A stretch of DNA of 9,182 nucleotides. Source: an uncultured Clostridia bacterium (GTDB lineage: Bacteria > Bacillota > Clostridia > Oscillospirales > Acutalibacteraceae). Of the stretch, positions 1 to 5,959 are shown in pieces. The notes beneath the pieces were generated by a model. The model was given only the letters and a program-made list of their open reading frames with translations, made no database searches and was not told where the DNA came from. The stretch covers positions 1 to 9,182 of the forward strand of contig CALEIO010000210.1 of the NCBI GenBank assembly GCA_937875885.1, given 5' to 3'. Positions within the stretch are counted from its first letter, which is position 1; the number at the start of each line of letters is the position of its first letter. The translations under genes were made by a program, and so were the position numbers.

Positions 1-36
1 CAAAACTTCAATCGGTGTCTTGATTCTTTTTGCCAT
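1..36 (-). CDS. 5' end of an unidentified gene (12 codons, runs off window)
   Basis: An ATG at 36-34 opens a frame reading MAKRIKTPIEVL to the window edge. An AAGGAG ribosome-binding site lies at 47-42, five bases upstream of the start. The start is 15 bases after the stop of the ABC-F fragment, so the two genes were probably co-transcribed. Twelve residues are too few to name a family. It belongs to the same GCG/CGC-rich block as the ABC-F fragment. Confidence 0.55.
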   Translation of the reverse strand, partial: MAKRIKTPIEVL

Positions 37-51
37 AACCAACTCCTTCTG

Positions 52-456
52 TTACTTTGTTAAATTTTCAAGTTCCGTCGCGGCCTCTTCCCATTCAAGC
101 GTATAGCGATCAATTTCAAATTGAAGAGTGCGCACTAAGCGGTTTGTTTCCGCAAAATCTGTCGTTGGCTTGGGATTGAAAAGTTCTTCGCTCGCCGCAT
201 CCAGCGATGCCTGCAACTCCTCAATCTTTTTCTCGGCTTTTTCCACGCGCCGTTTCAGCTCATTAACCTTCGGCGCGATCTTTGCGCGTTCTTCCGCGCG
301 TTGCTTTCTTAATTCCTTTGAAGTGAGCTTTATTTCCTCATCGCCTTCCGCTGGCTTTACCTCAGCTTTTACTTCGCGCACTACATTCTGATTGCGCTGC
401 GCTTCACGAACAAGCTCCGCCTTCTTTTCGCAATAATAATCATATCCGCCAGGAAA
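52..456 (-). CDS. ABC-F family ATPase, C-terminal fragment joined to pheT
   Basis: The minus-strand frame ending in TAA at 54-52 reads back through a long charged coiled coil (about residues EEIKLTSKELRKQRAEERAK onward) to FPGGYDYYCEKKAEL near 456-412. An F-x-G-x-Y-x-x-Y segment followed by a Lys/Glu-rich stretch is typical of the end of the second ATPase domain of ABC-F proteins (Uup/YdiF/EttA type), just before their C-terminal coiled coil. ABC-F proteins act on the ribosome in translation or antibiotic protection. Only about 135 of the usual 520-650 residues are present: both nucleotide-binding cassettes are missing and the frame gives way to pheT sequence at ~456. A GTG at 381 could serve as an apparent start, but no good ribosome site was seen there and the similarity extends upstream of it. 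Arg and Ala codons are largely CGC and GCG, unlike the neighbours to the right. This is probably a fragment from another locus or another genome. Confidence 0.72.
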   Translation of the reverse strand, partial: FPGGYDYYCEKKAELVREAQRNQNVVREVKAEVKPAEGDEEIKLTSKELRKQRAEERAKIAPKVNELKRRVEKAEKKIEELQASLDAASEELFNPKPTTDFAETNRLVRTLQFEIDRYTLEWEEAATELENLTK

Positions 457-1202
457 TTGATGGCACGCATGCCGCAGTAGTACAGACGGATGCGCATATT
501 CATGGGACTTACTGTTTTTGTGATGTTTTCAACCTGCATACAGCTGTAGCGCTGACACAGGGGATCTTCGATCTTCATATCGATCTTTTTGAGGTTATCG
601 TAAGCAGAGAGAGTTTCTACCTCCAGGGGCTTGAGCTCTCTGCCTGCAAGTGCTGCAAACTCACGTGCAAAGCCGTAGTGGCTCCACAGGTCGGGACGGT
701 TTGTGAGTGACTTGTTGTCAATCTCAAAAACGATATCGTCGATAGCGTAAACATCCTTGATGTCTGTGCCGTTTGCAACATCCTCTGTGATGTCCATAAT
801 GCCTGAGTGGTCGTCAGAGATACCGAGCTCTGCCTCGGAGCAGCACATACCGTAGGACATAAAGCCTGCAAGGGGACGGGGTGCGATTTCAATCTCGCCA
901 AGCTGTGCGCCAACCTTTGCAAATGCAGTCTTCATACCAATGCGTACGTTTGCAGCTCCGCAAACTACGTCGGTAAGCTCAGCCTCGCCTGCGTCAACTT
1001 TAAGCAGGTGGAGCTTCTTTGATTCGGGGTGATCCTCGATGGACTTGATCTCTGCCACAACTACGCCCTTAAGGTCGGAGCCTTTGAAGAAAATCTCGTT
1101 TTCTACCTCTGCTGTGGAGAGAGAGAGTTTATGGATAAGCTCGAGTCTGTCAAGACCTGAAAGGTCTACAAAATCCTCGATCCAGTTCATTGATAATAAC
1201 AT
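381..1202 (-). CDS. pheT: Phenylalanyl-tRNA synthetase beta subunit, 3'-truncated
   Basis: This is the N-terminal part of the beta subunit of the alpha2-beta2 enzyme that charges tRNA-Phe. It starts MLLSMNWIEDFVDLSGLD, typical of Gram-positive PheT, with GGAGGG eight bases before the ATG. Residues ~46-150 are the EMAP/tRNA-binding OB fold, with DHPESKKLHLLKVD and the VVCGAANV stretch. SLTNRPDLWSHYGFAREFAAL (~164-184) is the conserved linker to the B3/B4 region, which contains the editing site. PheT similarity holds to GMRAIN (~residue 249). The usual continuation (DITNYVM, then the GQPMHAFD motif) is absent. The frame instead crosses into ABC-F DNA, adds ~24 unrelated residues and stops at 381-383. 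Normal PheT is about 790-800 residues, so the rest of the B3/B4 domain, B5, the catalytic-like core and the anticodon-binding FDX-ACB domain are missing. As it stands it could not form a working synthetase. It follows pheS by 14 bases. Confidence 0.9.
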   Translation of the reverse strand: MLLSMNWIEDFVDLSGLDRLELIHKLSLSTAEVENEIFFKGSDLKGVVVAEIKSIEDHPESKKLHLLKVDAGEAELTDVVCGAANVRIGMKTAFAKVGAQLGEIEIAPRPLAGFMSYGMCCSEAELGISDDHSGIMDITEDVANGTDIKDVYAIDDIVFEIDNKSLTNRPDLWSHYGFAREFAALAGRELKPLEVETLSAYDNLKKIDMKIEDPLCQRYSCMQVENITKTVSPMNMRIRLYYCGMRAINFLADMIIIAKRRRSLFVKRSAIRM

Positions 1203-1216
1203 ATTCGGTGCCCTCC

Positions 1217-2269
1217 TTATTCGTCGTCTGTGAACTGGGCAAGTGCCTTAAGGCTGCCGGAGTTCAGGTTTCTGATGTCTTTAACACCGTACTTCATCAT
1301 AGCAAGTCGGGTAAGACCCAGACCGAAAGCGAAGCCTGTGTACTCGTCGGGGTCAATGCCGCCCTCGCGCAGTACGTTGGGGTGAATCATACCGCAGGGG
1401 CAAAGCTCCAGCCAACCGCTCTGCTTACAGGAGGGGCAACCCTCGCCGCCGCAGATAAGACAGCTGATGTCAAGCTCAAAACCGGGCTCAACGAAGGGGA
1501 AGAAGCCGGGGCGCAGACGTACCTTGATATCCTTGCGGAATACCTCGGAGAGCATTGTCTTCATAAAGTAGATAAGGTTGGAGATAGAGATATCCTTGTC
1601 AACCATAACACCTTCCATCTGGAAGAATGTGTTTTCGTGGCAAGCATCTGTTGCTTCATTACGGAAGCATCTGCCGGGGAAGATAGCACGGATGGGAACA
1701 CCGTTTTCTTTCAGATTCTGACCATACTTCTTGAGGATTGCGTTCTGTGCAGCAGAAGTGTGGGACTTAAGAAGCTGACCATTGTCGAGGTAGTAGGTGT
1801 CCTGCATATCACGTGCAGGGTGATGCTTGGGAATGTTGAGTGCTTCAAAACATTCGTAGTCGGTAACAATCTCGGGGTAGTCGATGATTGCAAAGCCCAT
1901 TGTGCGGAAGATAGCCTCGCACTGACGCTGCACCAGAGTGATGGGGTGGTAGGAGCCACGGTCTGTGTTAGCAGGGGCAGTTACGTCGAAAAGGGGCATA
2001 GAGTTGATTTCTTTCTCAATCTCCTGCTGCTGAATCTCTGTACCTTTGTTGTCGATAGCCTGTGTTGTTTCCTCTTTGAGCTCGTTAACCTTTGCGCCGA
2101 ATGTCTTTTTCTCTTCAACGCTTAAGTCCTTCATACCCTTTAAGAGAGCTGTGATGCTGCCCTTTTTGCCAAGGTATGCTACTCTGATTGCATCAAGCTC
2201 CTGAAGAGAAGTTACTTCAGAAAGCTTCTGCGCTATTTCATTCTGTAAAGCAATGATTTGATTTTCCAT
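1217..2269 (-). CDS. pheS: Phenylalanyl-tRNA synthetase alpha subunit
   Basis: Catalytic alpha subunit of the cytosolic class II phenylalanyl-tRNA synthetase, which activates phenylalanine with ATP and transfers it to tRNA-Phe. I choose the ATG at 2269 (MENQIIALQNE), giving 350 residues, because GGAGG lies at 2276-2280 just upstream. The in-frame extension to 2314 would run through the terminator hairpin. The N-terminal ~100 residues form the tRNA-binding coiled coil, with YLGKKGSITALLKGMKDL typical of the family. Class II motif 2 is visible in GRCFRNEATDACHENTFFQMEG and motif 3 in GFAFGLGLTRLAMMKYG (Arg ~321). A Cys cluster, C-x2-C-x4-C-x2-C, lies at ~270-281 and is seen in many Firmicutes PheS. 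Length and motifs are complete. The gene is preceded by a phenylalanine T-box leader and leads directly into pheT. Confidence 0.97.
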   Translation of the reverse strand: MENQIIALQNEIAQKLSEVTSLQELDAIRVAYLGKKGSITALLKGMKDLSVEEKKTFGAKVNELKEETTQAIDNKGTEIQQQEIEKEINSMPLFDVTAPANTDRGSYHPITLVQRQCEAIFRTMGFAIIDYPEIVTDYECFEALNIPKHHPARDMQDTYYLDNGQLLKSHTSAAQNAILKKYGQNLKENGVPIRAIFPGRCFRNEATDACHENTFFQMEGVMVDKDISISNLIYFMKTMLSEVFRKDIKVRLRPGFFPFVEPGFELDISCLICGGEGCPSCKQSGWLELCPCGMIHPNVLREGGIDPDEYTGFAFGLGLTRLAMMKYGVKDIRNLNSGSLKALAQFTDDE

Positions 2270-2282
2270 GAAAAACCTCCGT

Positions 2283-2320
2283 AAAAAATAAAATTCCCTG
2301 CGTGAATTAAACACGCAGGG
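2283..2320 (-). terminator. T-box-controlled intrinsic terminator before pheS
   Basis: On the minus strand CCCTGCGTG (2320-2312) pairs perfectly with CACGCAGGG (2304-2296) around a 7-base loop. The run AATTTTATTTTTT (2295-2283) follows directly. The CCCT at its 5' edge is also needed by the T-box antiterminator, so the two structures exclude each other. It lies 14 bases before the pheS start and should stop transcription when tRNA-Phe is charged. Confidence 0.93.
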
Positions 2321-2551
2321 ACGAATAAAATCCGTGGTACCACCCTGATTTTTGCATCATAAAAGAAGCAAACACTCCTTTGGCAGTTAACGGTGCCTGC
2401 CGTTGAAGCCTACTGAAAAAATTCAGCCTCACCGCTCGGAAGGGAACTTCGCTGTTTGTACGCACGGGGTTGCTTTCAGCCGCGGCAACCGCTCTCTTTA
2501 CAGCATTTGCAAACAGGTACTTTCTTCGTCATAGCGTTTGTAAATATCAGT
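2296..2551 (-). promoter_or_regulatory. T-box leader (tRNA-Phe responsive) of pheST
   Basis: This is an untranslated leader RNA that senses uncharged tRNA-Phe. The conserved T-box AGGGTGGTACCACGG is at 2346-2332. Its TGGT bulge can pair with an ACCA-3' tRNA end. AGGG and ACG of the T-box can pair with CCCT and CGT just downstream (~2324-2317) to form the antiterminator. Stem I is recognisable: CTGTTTG pairs with CAAACAG, enclosing an AGAGA-type bulge and a distal GGTTGC/GCAACC hairpin. Below it an internal loop has an AGTA on the 5' side and CGAAGTTCC on the 3' side. The triplet TTC at 2446-2444 sits at the specifier position and is a Phe codon, matching the gene controlled. Further hairpins (CTGAA-TTTT-TTCAG and GGCAG...CTGCC) fit Stems II/III. 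Specifier placement is my manual fold. Confidence 0.93.
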
Positions 2552-2558
2552 AAAAGTA

Positions 2559-2587
2559 ATTTTATCACTAAATTGTTAATTTGACAA
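2559..2587 (-). promoter_or_regulatory. Promoter of pheST
   Basis: TTGTCA (2587-2582) and TAAAAT (2564-2559) are separated by exactly 17 bases on the minus strand, a close match to a housekeeping sigma-A promoter. Transcription would start near 2551, immediately before T-box Stem I. It faces away from the plus-strand promoter at 2596-2624. Confidence 0.82.
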
Positions 2588-2595
2588 GGGGTTTG

Positions 2596-2624
2596 TTGAA
2601 AAAATCAAAACATTATGTTATAAT
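2596..2624 (+). promoter_or_regulatory. Promoter of the DUF6106-nnrD-lipoprotein group
   Basis: TTGAAA (2596-2601) and a perfect TATAAT (2619-2624) are 17 bases apart. The predicted start near 2631 leaves a ~28-base leader before the ATG at 2659. No other strong promoter is seen before the two downstream genes, so it may drive all three. Confidence 0.82.
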
Positions 2625-2658
2625 CTGTCTATATTTATTTTAGAGGACTGGTGATTTT

Positions 2659-3195
2659 ATGGACGGATTCTGCGAACAGGTTGTGAAGAAGAAAATCTGC
2701 TTCAGACATAAGCTGGCAACCGCTCTGTTTATTGGCATTTTTGCACTGCTGGAGATTGTTTTCTTTGTGCTCTATGTGGTTGCTCCCTCTCCTTTCTGGA
2801 TTATGATGAATCTTATGATTGGAATTGCGGCGGTATCTCTGTGCATCAGCCTTGTACCTGCTATCTACAAAACAGAGTACGACTACTCTGTTGTGGGTAA
2901 CTGCATTTACATTGACAAGGTTATTGCAAGTAAAAGACGCAGAAGCTACAATAAGGTGGAGATTGCTTCCATTACAGACCTGGCTGTTATTGAAAACGAC
3001 AACGTGCCCAATGTAAAATATGCAAAGACCTATGATTGCTCTGACGGCGAGTACGAGGGCAACTACTACTGCATCTACCACGAAGCGGGCAAGGGCAAGT
3101 GCCTGATGATTTTCTCTCCTGATGAGAGAATTCTCGGCGGTATGCGACCCTATATGACAAGAGAGCTTGTAATGAAGCTTAAAAGCAACAAATAA
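2659..3195 (+). CDS. Two-helix membrane protein, DUF6106-like
   Basis: A 178-residue protein of unknown function. Two hydrophobic helices are clear at ~19-42 and ~46-69, separated by a short turn (APSP), so both termini are probably cytoplasmic. The soluble part (~70-178) has YDYSVVGNCIYIDKVIASKR followed by RRSYNKVEIASI, a strand-rich pattern with a basic cluster that recalls bacterial PH-like domains. That resemblance is inference. The overall pattern resembles the DUF6106 family of Clostridia from memory; a profile search would settle it. The ATG at 2659 has GGTGAT close upstream and AGAGGA at 2642-2647. The same GGTGATTTT-ATG arrangement precedes nnrD, which begins 12 bases after this stop, so the two are almost certainly one transcript. 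No catalytic motif is visible. Confidence 0.85.
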   Translation: MDGFCEQVVKKKICFRHKLATALFIGIFALLEIVFFVLYVVAPSPFWIMMNLMIGIAAVSLCISLVPAIYKTEYDYSVVGNCIYIDKVIASKRRRSYNKVEIASITDLAVIENDNVPNVKYAKTYDCSDGEYEGNYYCIYHEAGKGKCLMIFSPDERILGGMRPYMTRELVMKLKSNK

Positions 3196-3207
3196 TCAGG
3201 TGATTTT

Positions 3208-4080
3208 ATGATTGATATCTGTGCCCAGAATGTTGAAACTCTGCTTCCCAAAAGGAATCCCGATGCAAACAAATACTCTGTAGGCTCACTTCTGTGTGTG
3301 TGCGGAAGCTACGCTATGGCAGGAGCCTGTGTGCTCTGCGCAAAGGCTGCTCTGCGAAGCGGTGTGGGACTTGTAAGGTGCGCTGTGCCCGAGAGTATAT
3401 ATCCCATTGTGTCTTCGGCTGTGCCCGAAGCTGTATTTCTGGTATTGCCCGAAAATGCACAGGGAGCTATCTGTGCAGACTCTGCAAATGAAATTGTGAA
3501 AGCTGCAGAGAAATCTGACGCTGTGCTCTTTGGCTGCGGCTCAAAGCTGTGTGAGGATACAGAGAGTCTTGCAATGACACTCCTCTACGAGTGCTCTGTG
3601 CCTATGGTGATTGATGCAGACGGAATAAATTCCCTTGCAAAGCATATAAATGTACTGGATGAGGCAAAGTCCTCGGTTATACTTACTCCCCACGAGGGAG
3701 AGATGAGCAGACTTACAGGTGTGGCAGCGGCAGAAATCAAGGAAAACCGCGAGGATGCGGCACAGAAGTTTGCAGATGAGCACGGCTGTGTGCTGGTGCT
3801 TAAAGGTATGGATACTCTTGTTGCACGTAAGGGTAAGGAGATCCGCCGCAACACAACGGGCAATGCCGGTATGGCTGTGGCAGGCTCGGGTGATGTGCTG
3901 GCAGGTATTATGGGCTCATTCCTTGCACAGGGTTTGAGGGCTGTTGATGCGGCTTCCCTGGGTGTGTATGTCCACGGCAGAGCAGGTGACCTGGCGGCTA
4001 TGGAGTACACCGAGCTTTCTATGACTCCCTCTGATATGATTGAGTGTCTGCCCCAGGTGTTCAAGGAGCTTATAAACTAA
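3208..4080 (+). CDS. nnrD: ADP/ATP-dependent NAD(P)H-hydrate dehydratase
   Basis: A cytosolic metabolite-repair enzyme that uses ADP or ATP to turn the damaged hydrates NADHX and NADPHX back into NADH and NADPH. The 290 residues cover one ribokinase-like YjeF_C/CARKD domain. Visible family motifs are the GxxxxAGA...AALRSGVGLVRCA stretch (~33-59), DADGIN (136-141), LTPHEGEMSRL (159-169) and NTTGNAGMAVAGSGDVLAG (215-233). The last holds the nucleotide-binding glycines and the conserved catalytic Asp (~229). Length matches stand-alone bacterial dehydratases such as Bacillus YxkO. The partner epimerase domain (YjeF_N/NnrE), fused in E. coli, is not in this protein or elsewhere in the window. The ATG has AGGTGAT just upstream. 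Confidence 0.94.
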   Translation: MIDICAQNVETLLPKRNPDANKYSVGSLLCVCGSYAMAGACVLCAKAALRSGVGLVRCAVPESIYPIVSSAVPEAVFLVLPENAQGAICADSANEIVKAAEKSDAVLFGCGSKLCEDTESLAMTLLYECSVPMVIDADGINSLAKHINVLDEAKSSVILTPHEGEMSRLTGVAAAEIKENREDAAQKFADEHGCVLVLKGMDTLVARKGKEIRRNTTGNAGMAVAGSGDVLAGIMGSFLAQGLRAVDAASLGVYVHGRAGDLAAMEYTELSMTPSDMIECLPQVFKELIN

Positions 4081-4139
4081 AAACAAAGTTAATAAAATGT
4101 CAAAGGAAAGTAAATGTACAGCGCAAAAGGAGATTTTTT

Positions 4140-4637
4140 GTGAAGCTGCGGATTTGTTTGCTTTCCTTTTTTATTTTGCTTTTTTGCGGATGTGCAAAGA
4201 AAGAGCCGAGTGCTCCTGTGTGTGAATTTTCTGCAAATGCTTTGGTGAGGGTTGAGGTGGGCAGCGGAGAAAAACAGGAATTCCAGGCAAAGATAAGCTG
4301 TGGAGGGGGAGGGGTGCTTTCGGTTACTTTTACATCTCCGAAGGAGCTTGAGGGACTTTCCGTAAGGTGGTCAGATGGGTTTGAGATGAGTTATCTGGGA
4401 CTTGAACTGCAAAGCGAAAAAATGGATTTTCTCCCTGCAGAGTCTTTTCCTCGGGTGCTTCGGCAGGTGGTTATGAATCTGCCACAAAATGGTGAGCTTG
4501 TAAGCTTTGAGGGGGATGTTGCCCGATACAGGCTGAGCTGTGATAATGTGGAGTGTACTGTGGAAACCGACGGGAATGGATATATAACTCAAATTTCCGC
4601 AGAAGAAATAAAACTTGCCATAGAGCTATATTATTAA
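4140..4637 (+). CDS. Small lipoprotein of unknown function
   Basis: I start this at GTG 4140, seven bases after an AAGGAG site (4127-4132). A longer frame from 4044 would overlap nnrD and put a basic, non-signal stretch in front of the signal peptide. The 165-residue product begins with a basic n-region (KLR), a hydrophobic core (ICLLSFFILLF) and C-G-C at 16-18. Cys18 is the probable lipidated residue, though -3 is Phe, a weak lipobox. The mature part is alternating polar/hydrophobic (SFEGDVARYRLSCDNVECTV and similar), suggesting a beta-rich extracytoplasmic domain. The TSPKELEGLSVRW and LGLELQ segments resemble LolA-like folds, but this is only an impression. It lies 60 bases after nnrD with no terminator between, so is likely in the same transcript. 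Confidence 0.82.
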   Translation: MKLRICLLSFFILLFCGCAKKEPSAPVCEFSANALVRVEVGSGEKQEFQAKISCGGGGVLSVTFTSPKELEGLSVRWSDGFEMSYLGLELQSEKMDFLPAESFPRVLRQVVMNLPQNGELVSFEGDVARYRLSCDNVECTVETDGNGYITQISAEEIKLAIELYY

Positions 4638-4740
4638 ACAAAAGAGAGCTTTGCAAAATAAGAGGGAACAAAACATAAACGAACAAAATACAGCGGTGCA
4701 AAACATTAGTGAACAAAACAAAGTGTAACAAAATAAAAAC
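4637..4740 (+). repeat. Degenerate tandem repeat with an exact 15-bp period
   Basis: CAAAA recurs at 4639, 4654, 4669, 4684, 4699, 4714 and 4729, seven times spaced exactly 15 bases. The preceding bases are AA or TG, with TG at the second and fifth units. This suggests a 45-bp higher-order unit: 4653-4697 and 4698-4742 agree at about 31 of 45 bases by hand count. The array begins at the lipoprotein stop codon and ends in the terminator stem. Read in the lipoprotein frame, each unit gives (Thr/Ala)-Lys plus three variable codons, but several stops interrupt it. Confidence 0.8.
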
Positions 4741-4768
4741 GGACTCGCCAGTGTGACGGGTCCGTTTT
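4736..4768. terminator. Probably bidirectional intrinsic terminator between convergent genes
   Basis: AAAACGGACTCG (4736-4747) pairs with CGGGTCCGTTTT (4757-4768), a 12-bp stem with one G-T pair and a 9-base loop. On the plus strand it ends in TTTTGTTGT. On the minus strand it is followed by TTTTTATTTTGTT, the better T-run. It lies between the lipoprotein stop at 4637 and the hydrolase stop at 4831, so it can serve both. Confidence 0.88.
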
Positions 4769-4830
4769 GTTGTGATGTTGTTGAGATTTATTGTTCTACT
4801 TTATTGTTATTCTGTGTGTTGTTGTGTTGT

Positions 4831-5826
4831 TTATTGCTCGTGGTGTGATACTTTGCTGTCGTGCTTTGCAAAAAACTGCGAAAGCTTTGCTTCGTAGCCT
4901 TTCCGGTCTACCATATAGCTCATACCGTGGTCGGCTCCGGGCACAACAAAAAGCTCCTTTTCGCCAGTGCACGCCTTGTAGTTTTGGAAGGTCATTGTGA
5001 CAGGCACAAAGCGGTCGTCTGTGCCGTGGACAAAGAGCACGGGGACAGTTGTGTTGCATAGAGCATCGGCGCAGGAGTAGTCGTTGGCACTCACCCGGAG
5101 CTTTTCTTTGAAGATGTCATTTGCAATGCTCTTGTAGATGCCAAAGGGGATGCGCAGATTATTCTGCACCACGTGCCTCCAGATATCATAGGGAGAGGTG
5201 AAGCCGCAATCGGCAACCACTCCGCACACGCTTGCGGGTAAATCGAAGCCTGTGGTCATCATAACCGTTGTGGCACCCATAGAAACTCCGATAAGGTAAA
5301 GGGGGAGTTTGCTTTCGGTGTGGGCATCTGCCCACTTTGCCCACTCAAAGCAATCGTAGCGCTCAAGTATACCAAAGCCCATATAGTCGCCACCCGATGC
5401 ACCCTGACCACGCTGTTCGGCAAAGAGCACGCTGCAACCCTCTTTGTGGAGAAAATCGGCTATGATGCCGAAGTCCCTTGCCCAGGAGGAGCGCCAGCCG
5501 TGCATAGCAACAATGACTCTCTTTGCATTTTCGCAGGGGTACCAGTGGCCCGTAAGGCTGATGCCGTCGTGGGCGGTAATCTGTATGGTCTGTGTTTCTT
5601 TTTTTGTAAGGTTTTCTGCACCCTGTGTGAGCATTTCTACACATTTCATAAGCTCGTCGGAGCCCATAAGTTTTGTGCGGTTTCTTGCAAGGAGTTCGGG
5701 CTCCTGCCTGTCCATTGCAATCTTCATAAATCCTCTTGCGGTGAGCTGCTGCAAGGTTACAAGCACAGTTGCACTTACTGCAGAAACCGCCGCAGAGATA
5801 ATCATTGCCTTGGTGCTTTTCTTCAT
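4831..5826 (-). CDS. Membrane-anchored alpha/beta hydrolase
   Basis: A 331-residue serine hydrolase of the alpha/beta fold. The N-terminus has a short basic stretch then a hydrophobic segment (~8-28) that looks like an uncleaved anchor, placing the enzyme on the outer face of the membrane. The fold proper starts near 80 (ITAHDGISLTGHWYP). HGWRSSWARD (109-118) supplies the oxyanion loop, EQRGQGASGG (137-146) is the usual strand-turn, and GVSMG (180-184) is the nucleophile elbow with Ser182. HGTDDRFVP (267-275) gives the acid, probably Asp271, and His300 in GADHGMSY completes the triad. This pattern fits the YqkD/BEM46-like group annotated as hydrolases of unknown substrate. An esterase or peptidase role is possible but not shown. 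AGGGAGGA at 5833-5840 supports the ATG. It lies downstream of the pot operon on the same strand but beyond its terminator, with its own promoter. Confidence 0.92.
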   Translation of the reverse strand: MKKSTKAMIISAAVSAVSATVLVTLQQLTARGFMKIAMDRQEPELLARNRTKLMGSDELMKCVEMLTQGAENLTKKETQTIQITAHDGISLTGHWYPCENAKRVIVAMHGWRSSWARDFGIIADFLHKEGCSVLFAEQRGQGASGGDYMGFGILERYDCFEWAKWADAHTESKLPLYLIGVSMGATTVMMTTGFDLPASVCGVVADCGFTSPYDIWRHVVQNNLRIPFGIYKSIANDIFKEKLRVSANDYSCADALCNTTVPVLFVHGTDDRFVPVTMTFQNYKACTGEKELFVVPGADHGMSYMVDRKGYEAKLSQFFAKHDSKVSHHEQ

Positions 5827-5908
5827 AAAAATTCCTCCCTTATATGTAAAGGGTGTACCTTGATATATATTTGAATTTTCTTGTGTTTTATACCTGTTTT
5901 ACACCTTT

Positions 5909-5937
5909 ATTATAAACAAAAGTCCGATATGTTTCAA
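5909..5937 (-). promoter_or_regulatory. Promoter of the alpha/beta hydrolase gene
   Basis: TTGAAA (5937-5932) and TATAAT (5914-5909) are spaced by exactly 17 bases on the minus strand. The start would be near 5902, giving a ~75-base leader. The -35 box lies mostly in the loop of the pot operon terminator and the -10 box lies just after its T-run. Confidence 0.78.
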
Positions 5938-5947
5938 TCGGACTTTT
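5911..5947 (-). terminator. Terminator of the pot operon
   Basis: AAAAGTCCGAT (minus strand 5947-5937) pairs with ATCGGACTTTT (5928-5918), an 11-bp perfect stem with an 8-base loop. It is followed by TTTTGTTTAT on the minus strand and lies 12 bases past the potCD stop at 5960. Confidence 0.88.
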
Positions 5948-5959
5948 GTAAATTAAGTG

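Noticed and set aside
1190..2125. 311-codon open frame on the plus strand
   Set aside because: It lies antisense to pheS, has no family resemblance and no ribosome site, and its composition is explained by the complementary pheS codons.
2270..2314. N-terminal extension of PheS to 2314
   Set aside because: The extension runs through the T-box terminator hairpin and T-run; GGAGG at 2276-2280 fixes the ATG at 2269.
4044..4139. Upstream extension of the lipoprotein frame overlapping nnrD
   Set aside because: It would bury the signal peptide behind 32 basic residues; the GTG at 4140 has a well-spaced AAGGAG.
5320..5874. 184-codon plus-strand open frame
   Set aside because: It is antisense to the hydrolase gene and its promoter region, is Cys/His-rich from reversed codons, and has no start signal.
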